Shown: positions 1-12,106, counted from the first letter of the stretch. The stretch: DNA of 64,000 nucleotides from Rhodococcus sp. IEGM 1381 (GCF_030056795.1 NZ_JASHKQ010000017.1:18613-82612); one strand, 5' to 3'. A program made the numbers and translations. Notes: a model not told the origin generated them from the letters alone.

Positions 1-1874
1 TCGAAGATCACGGTGTCACCGGTGGATCCGGTCTCGACCATGGCCGTGGCGATGATCGTCAGCGATCCACCGTGCTCGATGTTTCGAGCCGCACCGAGGA
101 ACCGCTTCGGCGGATACAACGCGGTCGAGTCGACACCACCGGACAGGATTCGTCCCGAAGCCGGCGAGCTGTTGTTGTACGCACGTCCCAGACGGGTGAT
201 CGAGTCGAGCAGAACCACCACGTCCTGTCCGGCTTCGACCAGGCGCTTGGCCCGCTCGATCGCCAACTCGGCAACTGCCGTGTGATCACCCGGCGGCCGG
301 TCGAACGTCGACGCGATGACCTCGCCCTTGACGCTGCGCTGCATGTCCGTCACTTCTTCGGGCCGCTCGTCGACGAGGATGACCATCAGGTAGCACTCGG
401 GATTGTTGATGGCGATCGCGTTGGCAATAGCCTGCAGAACGCTGGTCTTACCTGCCTTCGGCGGGCTCACGATCAGCGCACGCTGGCCTTTACCGATAGG
501 CATCACCAAGTCGATGATGCGCGTGGTGAGGATGTTCTGCTGGGTCTCGAGACGCAGACGCTGGTTGGGGTACAGCGGGGTGAGTTTGCCGAATTCCGGA
601 CGCTTGCGGGCTGCCTCGACCTCTCCCCCGTTGACAGTGTCCAATCGCACGAGCGGGTTGAACTTCTGCCGCTGGGTCGACTGCTCACCTTCGCGTGCCA
701 CTCGAACTGCGCCGGTGACAGCATCGCCGCGACGAAGACCGTTCTTACGAACGAGGTTCATCGATACGTAGACGTCGTTCGGTCCGGCCAGGTAGCCCGA
801 GGTACGGACGAACGCGTAGTTGTCGAGAACGTCCAAGATGCCGGCTACCGGCTGGAGTACGTCGTCCTCACGGATCTCGGTGTCGCGCTCGCGTCCACCG
901 CCGCCGACGCCGTCGTTGCCCTCGCCACGATCGCGTCCCCGACGTCGCTCACGGAATCGACGACCCCGACGACCCCGGCCTTCGCCCTCGTCGTCCTGAT
1001 TGTTGTCGCGGTTGTCGCGAGGACCGTTGTTTCGCTCCTCGTTGCGACCGTCGTTGCGGTTGTCGTTGCGACCATCGCCCTGATTGCGGTTGCGGCCGTT
1101 GCGATCGGACTGATTACGACCACCGTTGTCACGGTTGGAATTGTCCCGATCACCCTGGTTGCGGTTGCCGTTTTCCCGGTTGCCGTTGTCCCGGTTGCCG
1201 TTCTCGCGGGTAGCGGTGTCTCGGTCGCCCTGATTACGGCTCCCGTTGTCACGAGCCGCGTTGTCTCGGTTGCTGTCGGCGTCACGCTGTTCACGGTCGG
1301 ATCCGTCCTGACGGTTCCGCTCGCCGCGACTGCGTCGCGGCCGCTCGGGGGCGGCGTTGTCGCCCTCGTCCTGCTTTTCGCTCGACGCGGTGTCCGCAGG
1401 GGAAGCGGTTGCAGCGGTCTCGGTTCCAGCCGAGTTGTCGCCGTCGTCGAGCGGAAGCTGATCGGGCGCACCGGCTCGGCGACCTGCTGCTCGGCGGCCA
1501 CGTGCGCGACGACCGGTTTCGGGAGCCGAGTCTGCCGCATCGACCGACTGCGTCGCCGAGGCGTCGGCAGTTGGCACCTCGGGTGCCGGTGCTACCTCTG
1601 CTGCAGGTCGATCTTCGACGGCCGGTGTCGACGCAGCGGCGCGGCGCGTCTTGGGAGCGTCGGACTTGGGTGCGTCGGACTTGGCCGACTTCGCAGACGC
1701 AGCACCGGATTGGCGCTCGGAAATGGCTGCGATCAAGTCGCCCTTGCGCATGCCGGAGATGCTCTTGATGCCGAGTTCGCCAGCGAGGCTGCGTAGCTCG
1801 GTCAGAACCATTCCGGACAGGCCGCCGCGTCGGCGTGACGTTTCGGGCGCAGAGATAAGTTCCGTATCGGTCAC
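1..1874 (-). CDS. rho: Transcription termination factor Rho (C-terminus cut by window edge)
   Basis: Rho is a hexameric RNA-dependent ATPase that loads on unstructured RNA and releases transcripts from RNA polymerase. About 624 codons are visible. A Rho_N helical domain lies near residues 15-55, then an Ala/Pro-rich stretch, then a long Arg/Asn/Asp/Gly-rich insert (about 185-325), the cold-shock-like RNA-binding domain (about 335-410) and the RecA-type ATPase. The Walker A motif PPKAGKT is near residue 470 and the Walker B region VVVLLDSITR near 550. The extreme C-terminus lies beyond base 1. The GTG start at 1874 is chosen because it begins a standard Rho N-terminus (MTDTELIS) and follows a GGAAAGGA ribosome site. 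The insert contains a 15-bp tandem repeat. The gene follows thrB on the same strand after 308 bp and has its own candidate promoter. Confidence 0.96.
   Translation of the reverse strand, partial: MTDTELISAPETSRRRGGLSGMVLTELRSLAGELGIKSISGMRKGDLIAAISERQSGAASAKSAKSDAPKSDAPKTRRAAASTPAVEDRPAAEVAPAPEVPTADASATQSVDAADSAPETGRRARGRRAAGRRAGAPDQLPLDDGDNSAGTETAATASPADTASSEKQDEGDNAAPERPRRSRGERNRQDGSDREQRDADSNRDNAARDNGSRNQGDRDTATRENGNRDNGNRENGNRNQGDRDNSNRDNGGRNQSDRNGRNRNQGDGRNDNRNDGRNEERNNGPRDNRDNNQDDEGEGRGRRGRRFRERRRGRDRGEGNDGVGGGGRERDTEIREDDVLQPVAGILDVLDNYAFVRTSGYLAGPNDVYVSMNLVRKNGLRRGDAVTGAVRVAREGEQSTQRQKFNPLVRLDTVNGGEVEAARKRPEFGKLTPLYPNQRLRLETQQNILTTRIIDLVMPIGKGQRALIVSPPKAGKTSVLQAIANAIAINNPECYLMVILVDERPEEVTDMQRSVKGEVIASTFDRPPGDHTAVAELAIERAKRLVEAGQDVVVLLDSITRLGRAYNNSSPASGRILSGGVDSTALYPPKRFLGAARNIEHGGSLTIIATAMVETGSTGDTVIF
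1164..1208. repeat. 15-bp tandem repeat inside rho
   Basis: There are three consecutive 15-bp units (GTTGCCGTTNTCCCG on the plus strand, third copy diverged). On the coding strand they encode the pentapeptide N-R-(D/E)-N-G. They lie within the low-complexity RNA-binding insert of Rho, where further degenerate copies flank them. In-frame length variation between strains would be expected here. Confidence 0.8.
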
Positions 1875-1921
1875 GGAGGTCCTTTCCTTCCCTCGCTCGC
1901 TCGATGCGCAGCCGAGGGTTC

Positions 1922-1948
1922 GTTCCGCAGTTCGACGTTCTGCCGAAC
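1922..1948 (-). promoter_or_regulatory. Hairpin in the rho leader RNA
   Basis: The arms GTTCCGCAG (1922-1930) and CTGCCGAAC (1940-1948) form a 9-bp stem with one internal mismatch and a 9-nt loop. It sits about 50-75 nt upstream of the rho start codon in the inferred 5' leader. A regulatory role is inference only. Confidence 0.4.
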
Positions 1949-2134
1949 TCGGATATTGCCGTTCATGTTCGACGCACTCCGTCGACGACACCATCGATCC
2001 GAAACCGCAGAGAACCACGGGGAAGATCGAGTCAGGAGCGTCACATCACTCGGACGTTTGAATCCCCCCGAATACAGCGACCTGATTGCCCTGACGAAAC
2101 CGGCGTCTGAAGCGCACGATGTACGGACAGGTTC

Positions 2135-2163
2135 ACCATAGCGCCGTTGTCCTCAGTCGGCAA
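2135..2163 (-). promoter_or_regulatory. Candidate rho promoter
   Basis: On the minus strand a TTGCCG hexamer (2158-2163) is followed after exactly 17 nt by TATGGT (2135-2140), a good sigma-70/SigA-type promoter. Transcription would start near 2128 and give a leader of about 250 nt. The 1875-2182 interval holds this promoter, the leader hairpin and no gene that I can support. Confidence 0.6.
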
Positions 2164-2182
2164 GAACCCTACTCGGCGTTTG

Positions 2183-4198
<2,016 letters not shown>

Positions 4199-4202
<4 letters not shown>

Positions 4203-5500
4203 ACGGTGGTGCCTTCCAATCGGAGAACGCTGGCGACGTGGACGACCACATCGAGCTGCTCGAGCGATGCAACGGTTTCGGACAATGCGGAGTCGGCCGC
4301 GAGGTGGGTGACGACGACGAGCCTGGCTCCGTCACCAGAGCCGTGCTGACGCACGGTGGAGATGCTGACGTCCCGCTTGGAGAACTCGGCCGCCACGGTG
4401 GCCAGGACGCCGGGCTTGTCCGCGACCTGCATGCTGACGTAGTAGCGCGTAAGGATGTCACCCATCGGGGCCACCTCGAGCTTGGCGTACTTGGATTCGA
4501 GTGGGCCCCGTCCCCCGTAGAACTTGTTGCGCGCGGCCATCACCAGATCGCCCAGCACAGCGGACGCGGTCGGTGCACCGCCTGCGCCCTGCCCATAGAA
4601 CATCAGGCGGCCGGCAGCCTCGGCTTCGACGACCACGGCGTTGAACGCGCCGTTCACCGATGCCAACGGGTGATTCAGCGGAACGAGCGCCGGGTAGACA
4701 CGAGCGGAAATTCGCTCCTTGCCCTTGGGCGTGACGATCCGCTCGCAGATGGCCAGCAGCTTGATGGTGCAGTCCAGGGATTTCGCGGTTTCGAGATCGT
4801 CCGAGGTGATCTTACTGATGCCCTCGCGGTAGACGTCGCCTGCGGTGACGCGGGTATGAAAGGCGATGGAGGCAAGAATTGCCGCCTTCGATGCCGCGTC
4901 GTAGCCTTCGACGTCGGCGGTCGGGTCGGCTTCTGCGTAGCCCAGACGTCCTGCCTCGGCAAGAGTTTCGGCGTAGTCCGCTCCCGTCTCGTCCATCGCG
5001 GAGAGAATGAAGTTGGTGGTGCCGTTGACGATGCCGGCAACCTTGTTCACGCGGTCGCCCGCGAGGGACTGCATCAGTGGGCGAACGACCGGGATGGCTC
5101 CGGCCACCGCCGCCTCGAAATACAGGTCGGCTCGCGACTTCTCGGCAGCGTCAGCGAGTTCGCCGGTGTACTCGGCCAAGAGGGCCTTGTTCGCGGTGAT
5201 GACGGACTTACCCTTCTCGAGGGCAGAGAGCACGAGCTTGCGGGGAATGTCGATGCCGCCGAGCACCTCGACGACGATGTCGACGTCGTCGCGGCCGACC
5301 AGCTCGGCCGGATCGTCGGTGAGCAGCTCGGTCGGCACTCCACGATCGCCGTCGACCCGACGCACCGCGATGCCCCGAATCTCAAGTGGTGCACCGATTC
5401 TCGCCTCGAAGTCCTCGGCATTCTCGGTGAGGATTCGAACGACCTCGCTGCCGACGTTTCCGAGTCCGAGTACGGCGACGCCTATCGGCTTCGATGTCAT
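4199..5500 (-). CDS. hom: Homoserine dehydrogenase
   Basis: This enzyme reduces aspartate semialdehyde to homoserine with NAD(P)H, the branch point away from lysine. The 433-aa protein has an N-terminal Rossmann motif [12 protein letters not shown] (residues about 9-20), the substrate domain with [13 protein letters not shown] (about 100) and [11 protein letters not shown], and a C-terminal ACT domain (from about 350, [18 protein letters not shown]) that usually mediates threonine feedback inhibition. The gene overlaps both neighbours by 4 bp (lysA stop upstream, thrC start downstream), which places it in the middle of a tightly coupled operon. Confidence 0.96.
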
Positions 5501-6918
5501 GGCTGAACCTCCAAGCTGAGCAGATCTTCGATGGTTTCCCGCCGCAGAACCAGGCGCGCTCGCCCGTCCTTGACTGCGACCACTGCGGGCCGCGTCAGCA
5601 GGTTGTAGCGACTGGACATGGAGTAGCAGTAGGCCCCAGTGGCCGCTACCGCGAGCAGGTCACCCGGCCCGACGTCCGCCGGCATCCATGTGTTCTTGAT
5701 GACGATGTCGCCGCTCTCGCAATGCTTTCCGACCACTCGCGCCAGAACGGCTGGAGCCTCGCTGGTTCGCGAGACCAATCGGCAGTCGTACTCCGCCTGA
5801 TAGAGCGAGGTGCGAATGTTGTCGCTCATTCCGCCGTCGACGCTGATGTAGCGTCTGCGCGTTGCCTTGTCGACGGTGACATCCTTGATGGTGCCCACCT
5901 CGTACAGCGTGACGGTGCCCGGTCCGGCGATTGCACGGCCGGGTTCGACGGCGATCGTCGGAACCGGCAAGCCCACCGCGGCCGATTCCGTCTCCACGAT
6001 GGCGGTCAACTTCGCTGCGAGCTGTTCCACCGGCGGCGGGTCGTCACTGGCAACGTACGAGATGCCCATGCCGCCACCGAGATCCAGCGTCGAGATCTGC
6101 GCGGTTTTTTCGACACCGAATTCCGAGACGATGTCTCGGAGCAGGCCGATGACCTTGTGTGCCGCGAGCTCGAAGCCGTCGACCTCGAAGATCTGCGATC
6201 CGATGTGGCTGTGCAGTCCCACGAGGCGAAGGTTGTCGGCAGCGAACACGCGGCGGACCGCGTCGAGTGCCGAACCATCGGCGAGCGAGAAGCCGAACTT
6301 CTGATCCTCGTGCGCCGTGGCGATGAACTCGTGCGTATGCGCTTCCACGCCGACGGTGATGCGGATCAGAACATCCTGGACCACACCGGCTGCGCCGGCA
6401 ACAGCGTCGAGACGGTCGATCTCGATGTTGGAGTCGAGAACCACGTGCTCGACGCCCGCGCGCACGCCCGCCTCGAGCTCGGCGACCGATTTGTTGTTGC
6501 CGTGCATGGCAATTCGGTTCGCTGGAAACCCTGCGGCCAGCGCGACAGCCAGCTCGCCACCGGAACAGATGTCGAGCGACAGCCCTTCGTCGGCAACCCA
6601 GCGCGCGATCTCGCCGCACAGAAAAGCCTTGGATGCGTAGTGCACTCGCTCGGGCGCTCCGAAAGCGGCTGCCATTTCGCGGCAACGCGAACGGAAGTCG
6701 TCCTCGTCGATGACGAACAGCGGCGTCCCGTACTCCTCCGCAAGATCGGAGACCGATACTCCGGCGAGACGAACCGTTCCGTCGTGTCCGCGCTCGGCAT
6801 TACGGGGCCACACCTGATCGGGCAGAGTCGTCATCTCCGACGCGTCGGCCGGGCGATGAGATGTCGACTGTTTCACGGGTGCATCGGCATGCTTCGGTCC
6901 TGCCGGATGTGCGCTCAC
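5497..6918 (-). CDS. lysA: Diaminopimelate decarboxylase
   Basis: LysA is a PLP fold-type III decarboxylase that makes L-lysine from meso-diaminopimelate. The GTG start at 6918 gives 473 aa and overlaps the argS stop as GTGA. The open frame continues upstream to about 7590, but that extension lies wholly inside argS and is not coding. The PLP lysine is in HYASKAFLC (about residue 94), the phosphate-binding loop GGGMGISY near 285, the specificity helix [10 protein letters not shown] near 340, and the cross-subunit cysteine in HCESGD near 405. It heads the amino-acid part of the operon together with hom. Confidence 0.95.
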   Translation of the reverse strand: MSAHPAGPKHADAPVKQSTSHRPADASEMTTLPDQVWPRNAERGHDGTVRLAGVSVSDLAEEYGTPLFVIDEDDFRSRCREMAAAFGAPERVHYASKAFLCGEIARWVADEGLSLDICSGGELAVALAAGFPANRIAMHGNNKSVAELEAGVRAGVEHVVLDSNIEIDRLDAVAGAAGVVQDVLIRITVGVEAHTHEFIATAHEDQKFGFSLADGSALDAVRRVFAADNLRLVGLHSHIGSQIFEVDGFELAAHKVIGLLRDIVSEFGVEKTAQISTLDLGGGMGISYVASDDPPPVEQLAAKLTAIVETESAAVGLPVPTIAVEPGRAIAGPGTVTLYEVGTIKDVTVDKATRRRYISVDGGMSDNIRTSLYQAEYDCRLVSRTSEAPAVLARVVGKHCESGDIVIKNTWMPADVGPGDLLAVAATGAYCYSMSSRYNLLTRPAVVAVKDGRARLVLRRETIEDLLSLEVQP

Positions 6919-8567
6919 ATGCGCTCCGGTGCGCTGACCCCGAGCAGTTCGAGGCCGTTGGCCAGGACCTGCCGGGTCGCGTTCCCCAACGCCAGTCGTG
7001 CGGTGTTCACAGGTCCGGGCTCCTCGTCTCCTTGTGGAAGTACTCGACACGCACCGTAGAAACGGTGATAAGCACCCGCCAACTCTTCGAGGTAGCGGGC
7101 AATCCGGTGTGGCTCGCGCAGTTCGGCGGCGCTGGCCACCACGCGGGGGTACTCGCCGATCGTCCTGATCAGCTCGCCTTCCTGCTCGTGGGTGAGCAGG
7201 CTCAGATCCGGTTGGTCCGCAACGATTCCCAGTTCGGCGGCATTGCGCGCGAGCGAGGCCAGCCGGGCATGGGCGTACTGGACGTAGTACACCGGGTTCT
7301 CGTTGCTCGCACTCGCCCAGAGGGCCAGGTCGATGTCGATGCTGGAGTCGACGGACGACCGAATCATGACGTATCGGGAGGCGTCGACGCCGATGGCGTC
7401 GACCAGGTCGTCGAGCGTGATGACGGTTCCGGCGCGCTTGCTCATCTTCACGGCAACGCCGTCGCGGACCAGGTTGACCATCTGTCCGATCAGCACCTCG
7501 ACGGTCTCGGGGTCGTCCCCGAATGCCGCCGCAGCCGCTTTGAGGCGTCCGATGTATCCGTGGTGGTCGGCACCGAGCATGTAGATGCACAGGTCGAAGC
7601 CGCGCTGACGCTTGTTCTGGAAGTAGGCGATATCGCCGGCGATGTAGGCCGCGTTGCCGTCGCTCTTGATAACGACGCGATCCTTGTCGTCACCGAAGTC
7701 CGTCGACCTGAGCCACCAGGCCCCGTCTTCCTCGTAGAGACTCCCCGAGCTCTTGAGGTACTCGACCGACTTTTCGACGGCTCCGGATTCGAACAGCGAG
7801 TTCTCGTGGAAGTAGACATCGAAGTCGACGCCGAACTCGTGCAGATTGGCCTTGATCCGGTCGAACATCAGCTCGGTGCCGATGGATCGGAACGCCTCTT
7901 CTTGCGCCTCGGTGTCCAGTGCGAGCGCATCGGGTCGCTCGGCGAGCACGTGCGCTGCGATCTCGGCAATATATTCGCCCGCGTAGCCGTTGTCGGGTGC
8001 TGGCTCACCCTTGGCGGCGGCGATGAGCGAGTGAGTGAAGCGCGCGATCTGTGCGCCGTGATCGTTGAAGAAGTACTCGCGAGTGACCTCGGCACCGTGG
8101 GCGGTCAGGATCCGACCGAGCGCATCGCCGACGGCGGCCCACCTGGTACCGCCGAGGTGCACCGGACCTGTCGGGTTGGCCGAGACGAACTCGAGGTTGA
8201 CCTTCTTTTCTGCCATCGACGATCCGTTGCCGAACGCCGCGCCTGCAGCGAGTACTCGGGCGACGATCTCTCCCTGGGCGGCAGCGGCCAGCCTGATGTT
8301 CAGGAATCCGGGGCCTGCCACGTCGGCGCTGTCGATCGCGGCCTCGGCCGCGAGAGCTTCGGCGAGCCAGCCGGCGAAGTCGCGCGGATCGGCACCGGCC
8401 TTCTTCGCGACCTGCAGAGCCACATTGGTCGCGTAGTCGCCGTGCTCGGGGTTGCGGGGACGCTCGACGGCCAGCTTCGCAGGCAGAACAGATGCGTCCA
8501 GGCCGCGGTCGGCGAGCACCTTCGCGGCGGTCGCGTGGAGCAGTTCGGCAAGATCGGCAGGAGTCAC
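6915..8567 (-). CDS. argS: Arginyl-tRNA synthetase
   Basis: This class I synthetase charges tRNA-Arg. The protein is 550 aa, typical for actinobacteria. A tRNA-binding N-terminal domain is followed by the HIGH-like motif [17 protein letters not shown] (about residue 134), the [10 protein letters not shown] variant of KMSKS (about 376) and the C-terminal DALR anticodon-binding domain (about 430-550, [17 protein letters not shown]). The GTG at 8567 is the only start compatible with the family N-terminus ([10 protein letters not shown]). The gene probably starts the argS-lysA-hom-thrC-thrB transcription unit and may be leaderless. Confidence 0.97.
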   Translation of the reverse strand: MTPADLAELLHATAAKVLADRGLDASVLPAKLAVERPRNPEHGDYATNVALQVAKKAGADPRDFAGWLAEALAAEAAIDSADVAGPGFLNIRLAAAAQGEIVARVLAAGAAFGNGSSMAEKKVNLEFVSANPTGPVHLGGTRWAAVGDALGRILTAHGAEVTREYFFNDHGAQIARFTHSLIAAAKGEPAPDNGYAGEYIAEIAAHVLAERPDALALDTEAQEEAFRSIGTELMFDRIKANLHEFGVDFDVYFHENSLFESGAVEKSVEYLKSSGSLYEEDGAWWLRSTDFGDDKDRVVIKSDGNAAYIAGDIAYFQNKRQRGFDLCIYMLGADHHGYIGRLKAAAAAFGDDPETVEVLIGQMVNLVRDGVAVKMSKRAGTVITLDDLVDAIGVDASRYVMIRSSVDSSIDIDLALWASASNENPVYYVQYAHARLASLARNAAELGIVADQPDLSLLTHEQEGELIRTIGEYPRVVASAAELREPHRIARYLEELAGAYHRFYGACRVLPQGDEEPGPVNTARLALGNATRQVLANGLELLGVSAPERM

Positions 8568-8575
8568 AGGTAGCT

Positions 8576-8581
8576 ATCCTA
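8576..8581 (-). promoter_or_regulatory. Candidate -10 element for a leaderless argS transcript
   Basis: The minus-strand hexamer TAGGAT is 8 nt from the argS GTG, so transcription would begin at or next to the start codon. No ribosome-binding site is visible in between, which fits the leaderless mRNAs that are common in actinobacteria. No convincing -35 box is seen. The rest of 8568-8786 separates argS from the divergent gene and would also hold that gene's promoter. Confidence 0.4.
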
Positions 8582-8786
8582 TTGGCTGGTGTGCGGCGTA
8601 CTCGCATCCACTGCCCGTCCACCCGGACGAAGCGCTCGTTGCGGGCCCTGAGCACGCTCTCAGGCAGAGAACGTACAGTAAGGGCGCTCTGCGCGGACGG
8701 TCCTTGGTCACCGCCGTCACCAGCAGATACGCACGACCAGCGACACCGACCACCAACTTTCCTCGACTGAGAGAGCAACTACAGCG

Positions 8787-9692
8787 ATGCCAACGGGTCC
8801 CGACAAAGGCAGTCAGAACAAGTCGGCTGCGAAGGCGGACAAAGCCATCAACGCAGCCAACAAGAAGTCAGCTCGCAAGAAAAAGGGCGGTGTGCCTGCC
8901 GCCAAGGGCAGGCAGATTCCCTGGCTGACGGTTGCCGGAGTCGTAGTGGTCGTCGGCTTGGTCGCCGGTCTCGGGATCAACTTGTACCCCAAGTACCAGG
9001 ACCGCGCCGAAGCGCAGAAGTTCGCACCCAGCGAGAGCAACCAGGATCCTTCGACGGGAATAGACGGCGTCGCCAAACAGGAGTACCCGGCGGCCTTGCA
9101 CGTCGCGCGTACCCAGCGAGTCGCCTACGACCAGTCACCGCCCTTCGGTGGACCGCACGATGCCGTGTGGGCCACCTGCACCGGAATCGTCTACCCCGAG
9201 GCCATCCGCACCGAGAACGCTGTGCACTCGCTCGAGCACGGAGCCGTCTGGATCACCTACAACCCCGACGACCTGAACGAAGACCAGGTCCAGTCGCTGG
9301 CCGACCGCGTCGACGGTGAAACCCAGATGATGATGTCGCCCTACCCCGGTCTCGACACCCCTGTGTCTCTGCAGTCCTGGGGCCACCAACTGAAGCTGGA
9401 CAGTGTGGACGACGCACGCATCGGGCAGTTCATCTCCGCCTTGCGCCTGAACCGCTTCGCCTACCCAGAGGTCGGTGCCAGCTGCGCATCGGTACCGGGC
9501 ACAGGTGACAACGCATTCGATCCGGACAACCCGCCGTTGTTCGACGCCTCCGCACCCGGCGCGGACGCCGTTCCGATGGACGGCGCCGGCATCACTCCCG
9601 ACGCCAGTGAGACCAGCGGGGCCGGCGGACTGCCGGGCGGCCTGCCCGATGGAGCGCAGCTACCCAGCGATCTTCAGGTTCCCGCGAGCTGA
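8787..9692 (+). CDS. DUF3105 membrane-anchored protein
   Basis: The first ~40 residues are very Lys/Ala-rich and cytoplasmic. One transmembrane helix follows (about residues 45-66, WLTVAGVVVVVGLVAGLGI), and then a large external domain with the DUF3105 signature PPFGGPHDAVWATCTGIVY and VHSLEHGAVWITYNP. The C-terminal 60 residues are a low-complexity Ala/Gly/Pro tail. DUF3105 proteins are common in actinobacteria; their function is not established. The conserved His-containing motifs and the DUF305 neighbour suggest a metal or redox role, which is inference. The stop codon overlaps the downstream start by one base (TGATG), so the two genes are an operon. Confidence 0.88.
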   Translation: MPTGPDKGSQNKSAAKADKAINAANKKSARKKKGGVPAAKGRQIPWLTVAGVVVVVGLVAGLGINLYPKYQDRAEAQKFAPSESNQDPSTGIDGVAKQEYPAALHVARTQRVAYDQSPPFGGPHDAVWATCTGIVYPEAIRTENAVHSLEHGAVWITYNPDDLNEDQVQSLADRVDGETQMMMSPYPGLDTPVSLQSWGHQLKLDSVDDARIGQFISALRLNRFAYPEVGASCASVPGTGDNAFDPDNPPLFDASAPGADAVPMDGAGITPDASETSGAGGLPGGLPDGAQLPSDLQVPAS

Positions 9693-10408
9693 TGACCGAA
9701 TCGACAGTCGACTCGACCACCCGCCCGTCCGAGGCCAAGCCGAGTCAGCGCACTGCGCTGGTCGTCTTGGCGTTGATCGCCGTCCTGGCAATCGGTTTCG
9801 CGCTGGGCTTTCTGGTGCAGAGTCCATTCCGTGACGGTGACAACTCGCCTGCCGCGGACTCGGTCGATGTCGGTTTCGCACAAGACATGACCGTGCACCA
9901 CAACCAGGCGATCCAGATGTCGGCGGTGGCATTGACCAATGCTCCCGACCAGGCAGTCAAGAGTCTGGCATTCGACATGCTCACCTCGCAGCAGAATCAG
10001 GTCGGTCAGATGCAGGGCTGGCTGGCTCTGTGGGACCGCGCACCGATAGCGACCGACGGCTACATGACCTGGATGACGGCCGACGACTCTCACGGCCACT
10101 CGATGGGTGGCATGTCGATGGAACCGGGGTCCTCCGATCCCACCAGGGCAATGCCCGGTATGGCCAGTTCCGCAGAGCTCGCCGCGCTTCGGCAGGCGAC
10201 GGGCACGGACGTCGACGTGATGTTTCTGCAGCTCATGCTGCGCCATCACGAGGGCGGCCTGGCGATGATGGAGTACGCGCAGACTCATGCGCAGTCGCCT
10301 GCGGTGATCAACCTGGCCAAATCCATGGTGTCCACCCAGACCAGCGAATCGACGCTGATGAAGCAGATGCTTGCCGCGAAGGGTGCGCAGCCGCTGCCCG
10401 AGGGGTGA
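9692..10408 (+). CDS. DUF305 family membrane-anchored protein
   Basis: The protein has 238 aa with one N-terminal transmembrane helix (about residues 27-47) and an external DUF305 four-helix domain. Two conserved His-rich motifs are seen, DMTVHHNQAIQMS (about 67-79) and LRHHEGGLAMMEYA (about 186-199), plus a Met/His-rich loop (SHGHSMGGMSMEPG). The paired His and Met ligands resemble copper-binding DUF305 proteins, so periplasmic or surface copper handling is a reasonable but unproven guess. It is translationally coupled to the DUF3105 gene upstream. No terminator is obvious before the tRNA gene 70 bp downstream. Confidence 0.88.
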   Translation: MTESTVDSTTRPSEAKPSQRTALVVLALIAVLAIGFALGFLVQSPFRDGDNSPAADSVDVGFAQDMTVHHNQAIQMSAVALTNAPDQAVKSLAFDMLTSQQNQVGQMQGWLALWDRAPIATDGYMTWMTADDSHGHSMGGMSMEPGSSDPTRAMPGMASSAELAALRQATGTDVDVMFLQLMLRHHEGGLAMMEYAQTHAQSPAVINLAKSMVSTQTSESTLMKQMLAAKGAQPLPEG

Positions 10409-10477
10409 TTTCGGCTCCGGTCACGTATGCGCTAGTCTTTCGTACAGCCCAACAGGCACGCCGGCTGAAGCCGGTGC

Positions 10478-10550
10478 GCCCCCGTAGCTCAGGGGATAGA
10501 GCGTTCGCCTCCGGAGCGAAAGGCCGCAGGTTCGAATCCTGCCGGGGGCA
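10478..10550 (+). tRNA. tRNA-Arg (CCG anticodon)
   Basis: A 73-nt cloverleaf can be folded by eye. The acceptor stem GCCCCCG pairs with CGGGGGC (10543-10549), with discriminator A at 10550. The anticodon stem TTCGC/GCGAA encloses the loop CTCCGGA with anticodon CCG (10511-10513), and the T arm contains GGTTCGAATCC. The 3' CCA is not encoded. It reads the CGG codon, which is frequent in this genome. Confidence 0.95.
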
Positions 10551-10609
10551 CACATCTTTCACGCACGTCACGCGCACCTGTGACTGCTCGAACGAGACGG
10601 TGGACTTCG

Positions 10610-11500
10610 ATGTCCGAGGATCTCCCCCACATCGGCACGGTCGTTGACGACCTGTATTCGCTGGCTCCCGTCGATTTCGTGTCGCATCGCTCTGCATACG
10701 TCGCCCGGTTCAAGAAAGCCGGCGACAAAACCGGTGCCACCCGCATCGGTGCCCTCCGCAAGCCGACGGTCGTTGCGTGGTTGGTCAACGGCCTCGCCCG
10801 TCGAGACGAATCGGCTCTCGCGGAACTGTTCGAGCTCGGCGAGCAGCTCGAACGAGCTCAGCAGCGGGGCGATGGACCCCGTCTTCGCGAGTTGTCCACT
10901 GCTCGAAGCACTTCGATACGCGCACTGACAGAAAGAGCGATCTCGTTGGGACGCGATCTCGGAGTGATGGTCGGCGACAATGCTGCTCGCGAGATCGCCA
11001 ACACCCTGAACGCGGCGATGGCCGATCCCGAGATTCGCGACCGCGTGCGGGCGGGTCGAACCGTCACGGCCGAAACCTACAGCGGCTTCGGGCCCGCGCT
11101 GCTCTCACTTGTTCCCGACCCGCCCGACGACGGCGATGTGGCCGAGGAACCCGCACCGGAGACCGAGGATTCACCTGAGGACGACCGACAGAAAGCCGAC
11201 GACGCCGAGCGCAATCGATTGCTCGCCGAACTCGAATCGGCCGAGTCCGACCTCGACGCCGCGCTCATCGAAGCCAACGAAGCACAGTCCGACACCGAAC
11301 GGGCGACATCCGAACTACTTAGCGCTGCAGCGGAAGTCGAGAGAATCCAGTCGGAGCTGACTGCGGCCAAGGCTCGGTCGAACGCGGCACAGGAAGCAGA
11401 CGACGCAAGCGCCGACCGCGCCCGTTCGGCAGCGGAGGCACACAGGAAGGCCCGCGATCGGGTCGCCGAAGCCCAGTCGGCCCTCGATGCACTGACCTGA
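10610..11500 (+). CDS. Hypothetical coiled-coil protein
   Basis: I do not recognise a named family. The 296-aa product begins MSEDLPHIGTVVDDLYSLAPVDFV; this ATG is preferred over an in-frame GTG at 10580 because the extra residues are Arg-rich and non-conserved in character. The N-terminal half (to about residue 165) looks like a helical globular domain containing KPTVVAWLVNGLARRDE. The C-terminal half is extremely Glu/Asp/Ala-rich and predicted to form a long coiled coil. No signal peptide or membrane helix is seen. It stands alone between tRNA-Arg and a methyltransferase gene 18 bp downstream, possibly in one operon. Confidence 0.75.
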   Translation: MSEDLPHIGTVVDDLYSLAPVDFVSHRSAYVARFKKAGDKTGATRIGALRKPTVVAWLVNGLARRDESALAELFELGEQLERAQQRGDGPRLRELSTARSTSIRALTERAISLGRDLGVMVGDNAAREIANTLNAAMADPEIRDRVRAGRTVTAETYSGFGPALLSLVPDPPDDGDVAEEPAPETEDSPEDDRQKADDAERNRLLAELESAESDLDAALIEANEAQSDTERATSELLSAAAEVERIQSELTAAKARSNAAQEADDASADRARSAAEAHRKARDRVAEAQSALDALT

Positions 11501-11518
11501 CTCACCTACCCTGGCGGG

Positions 11519-12106
11519 GTGACCACACGCTGGCAAGCCGAGAACTCAGCCGAAGATTCCACGCGGTACATCGAGCGATTCGACCGTCTGGCCGAACGCG
11601 GCGTGGATCTGCACGGCGAGGCCCGCATGGTCGACGCGTTGGTCTCACCCGAGTCGAGCATTCTCGATGCCGGATGCGGTACCGGCCGACTCGGTGCCGA
11701 ACTGGCCCGCCGCGGACACCGGGTGACGGGAGTGGATCTCGACCCTGTTCTCGCCGAGGCCGCGCGAGCACACCCCGAACTCGACGTTCATGTCGCCGAT
11801 CTGACGGCGCTGGAATTGGGACGGACGTTCGACGCAGCAGTCGCGGCAGGCAACGTACTCGTCTACATGAAGCCGGGCACCGAACGGGAAGCGCTGGAAC
11901 GTATCTGGGCCCACTTGACCGACGGCGGGGTCTTCGTCACGGGCTTTGCCACCGATCGCGACTACACCGTCGCCGCACTCGACGCAGATTTGGCCGCGGT
12001 CGGCTTCGTCGTCGAACATCGTTTCGCGACCTGGGACCTACGGCCCTGGCGAGACGACGCGGACTGGGCTGTGACCGTGGCTCGAAAGCCCGCGCTGCTG
12101 GCCTGA
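11519..12106 (+). CDS. Class I SAM-dependent methyltransferase
   Basis: The 195-aa protein is a single Rossmann-like methyltransferase domain. Motif I is ILDAGCGTGRLGAELARRG (about residues 48-66), the acidic motif II is VTGVDLDP, and FDAAVAAGNVLVYM forms motif IV. The substrate is not predictable from sequence. The GTG start at 11519 follows a GGCGGG sequence. It lies 18 bp after the coiled-coil gene and is followed by a strong bidirectional terminator hairpin. Confidence 0.85.
   Translation: MTTRWQAENSAEDSTRYIERFDRLAERGVDLHGEARMVDALVSPESSILDAGCGTGRLGAELARRGHRVTGVDLDPVLAEAARAHPELDVHVADLTALELGRTFDAAVAAGNVLVYMKPGTEREALERIWAHLTDGGVFVTGFATDRDYTVAALDADLAAVGFVVEHRFATWDLRPWRDDADWAVTVARKPALLA

Noticed and set aside
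72..1796. Long plus-strand open frame of 574 codons opposite rho
   Set aside because: It is an antisense shadow: the Val/Ala/Thr-rich translation results from the N/R/D/G-rich insert of Rho read backwards, and the minus strand encodes an unmistakable Rho.
6919..7590. Upstream extension of the lysA reading frame
   Set aside because: The extension lies entirely within argS in another frame, and its translation is Arg-rich with no family similarity; the GTG at 6918 overlapping the argS stop gives the normal LysA N-terminus.
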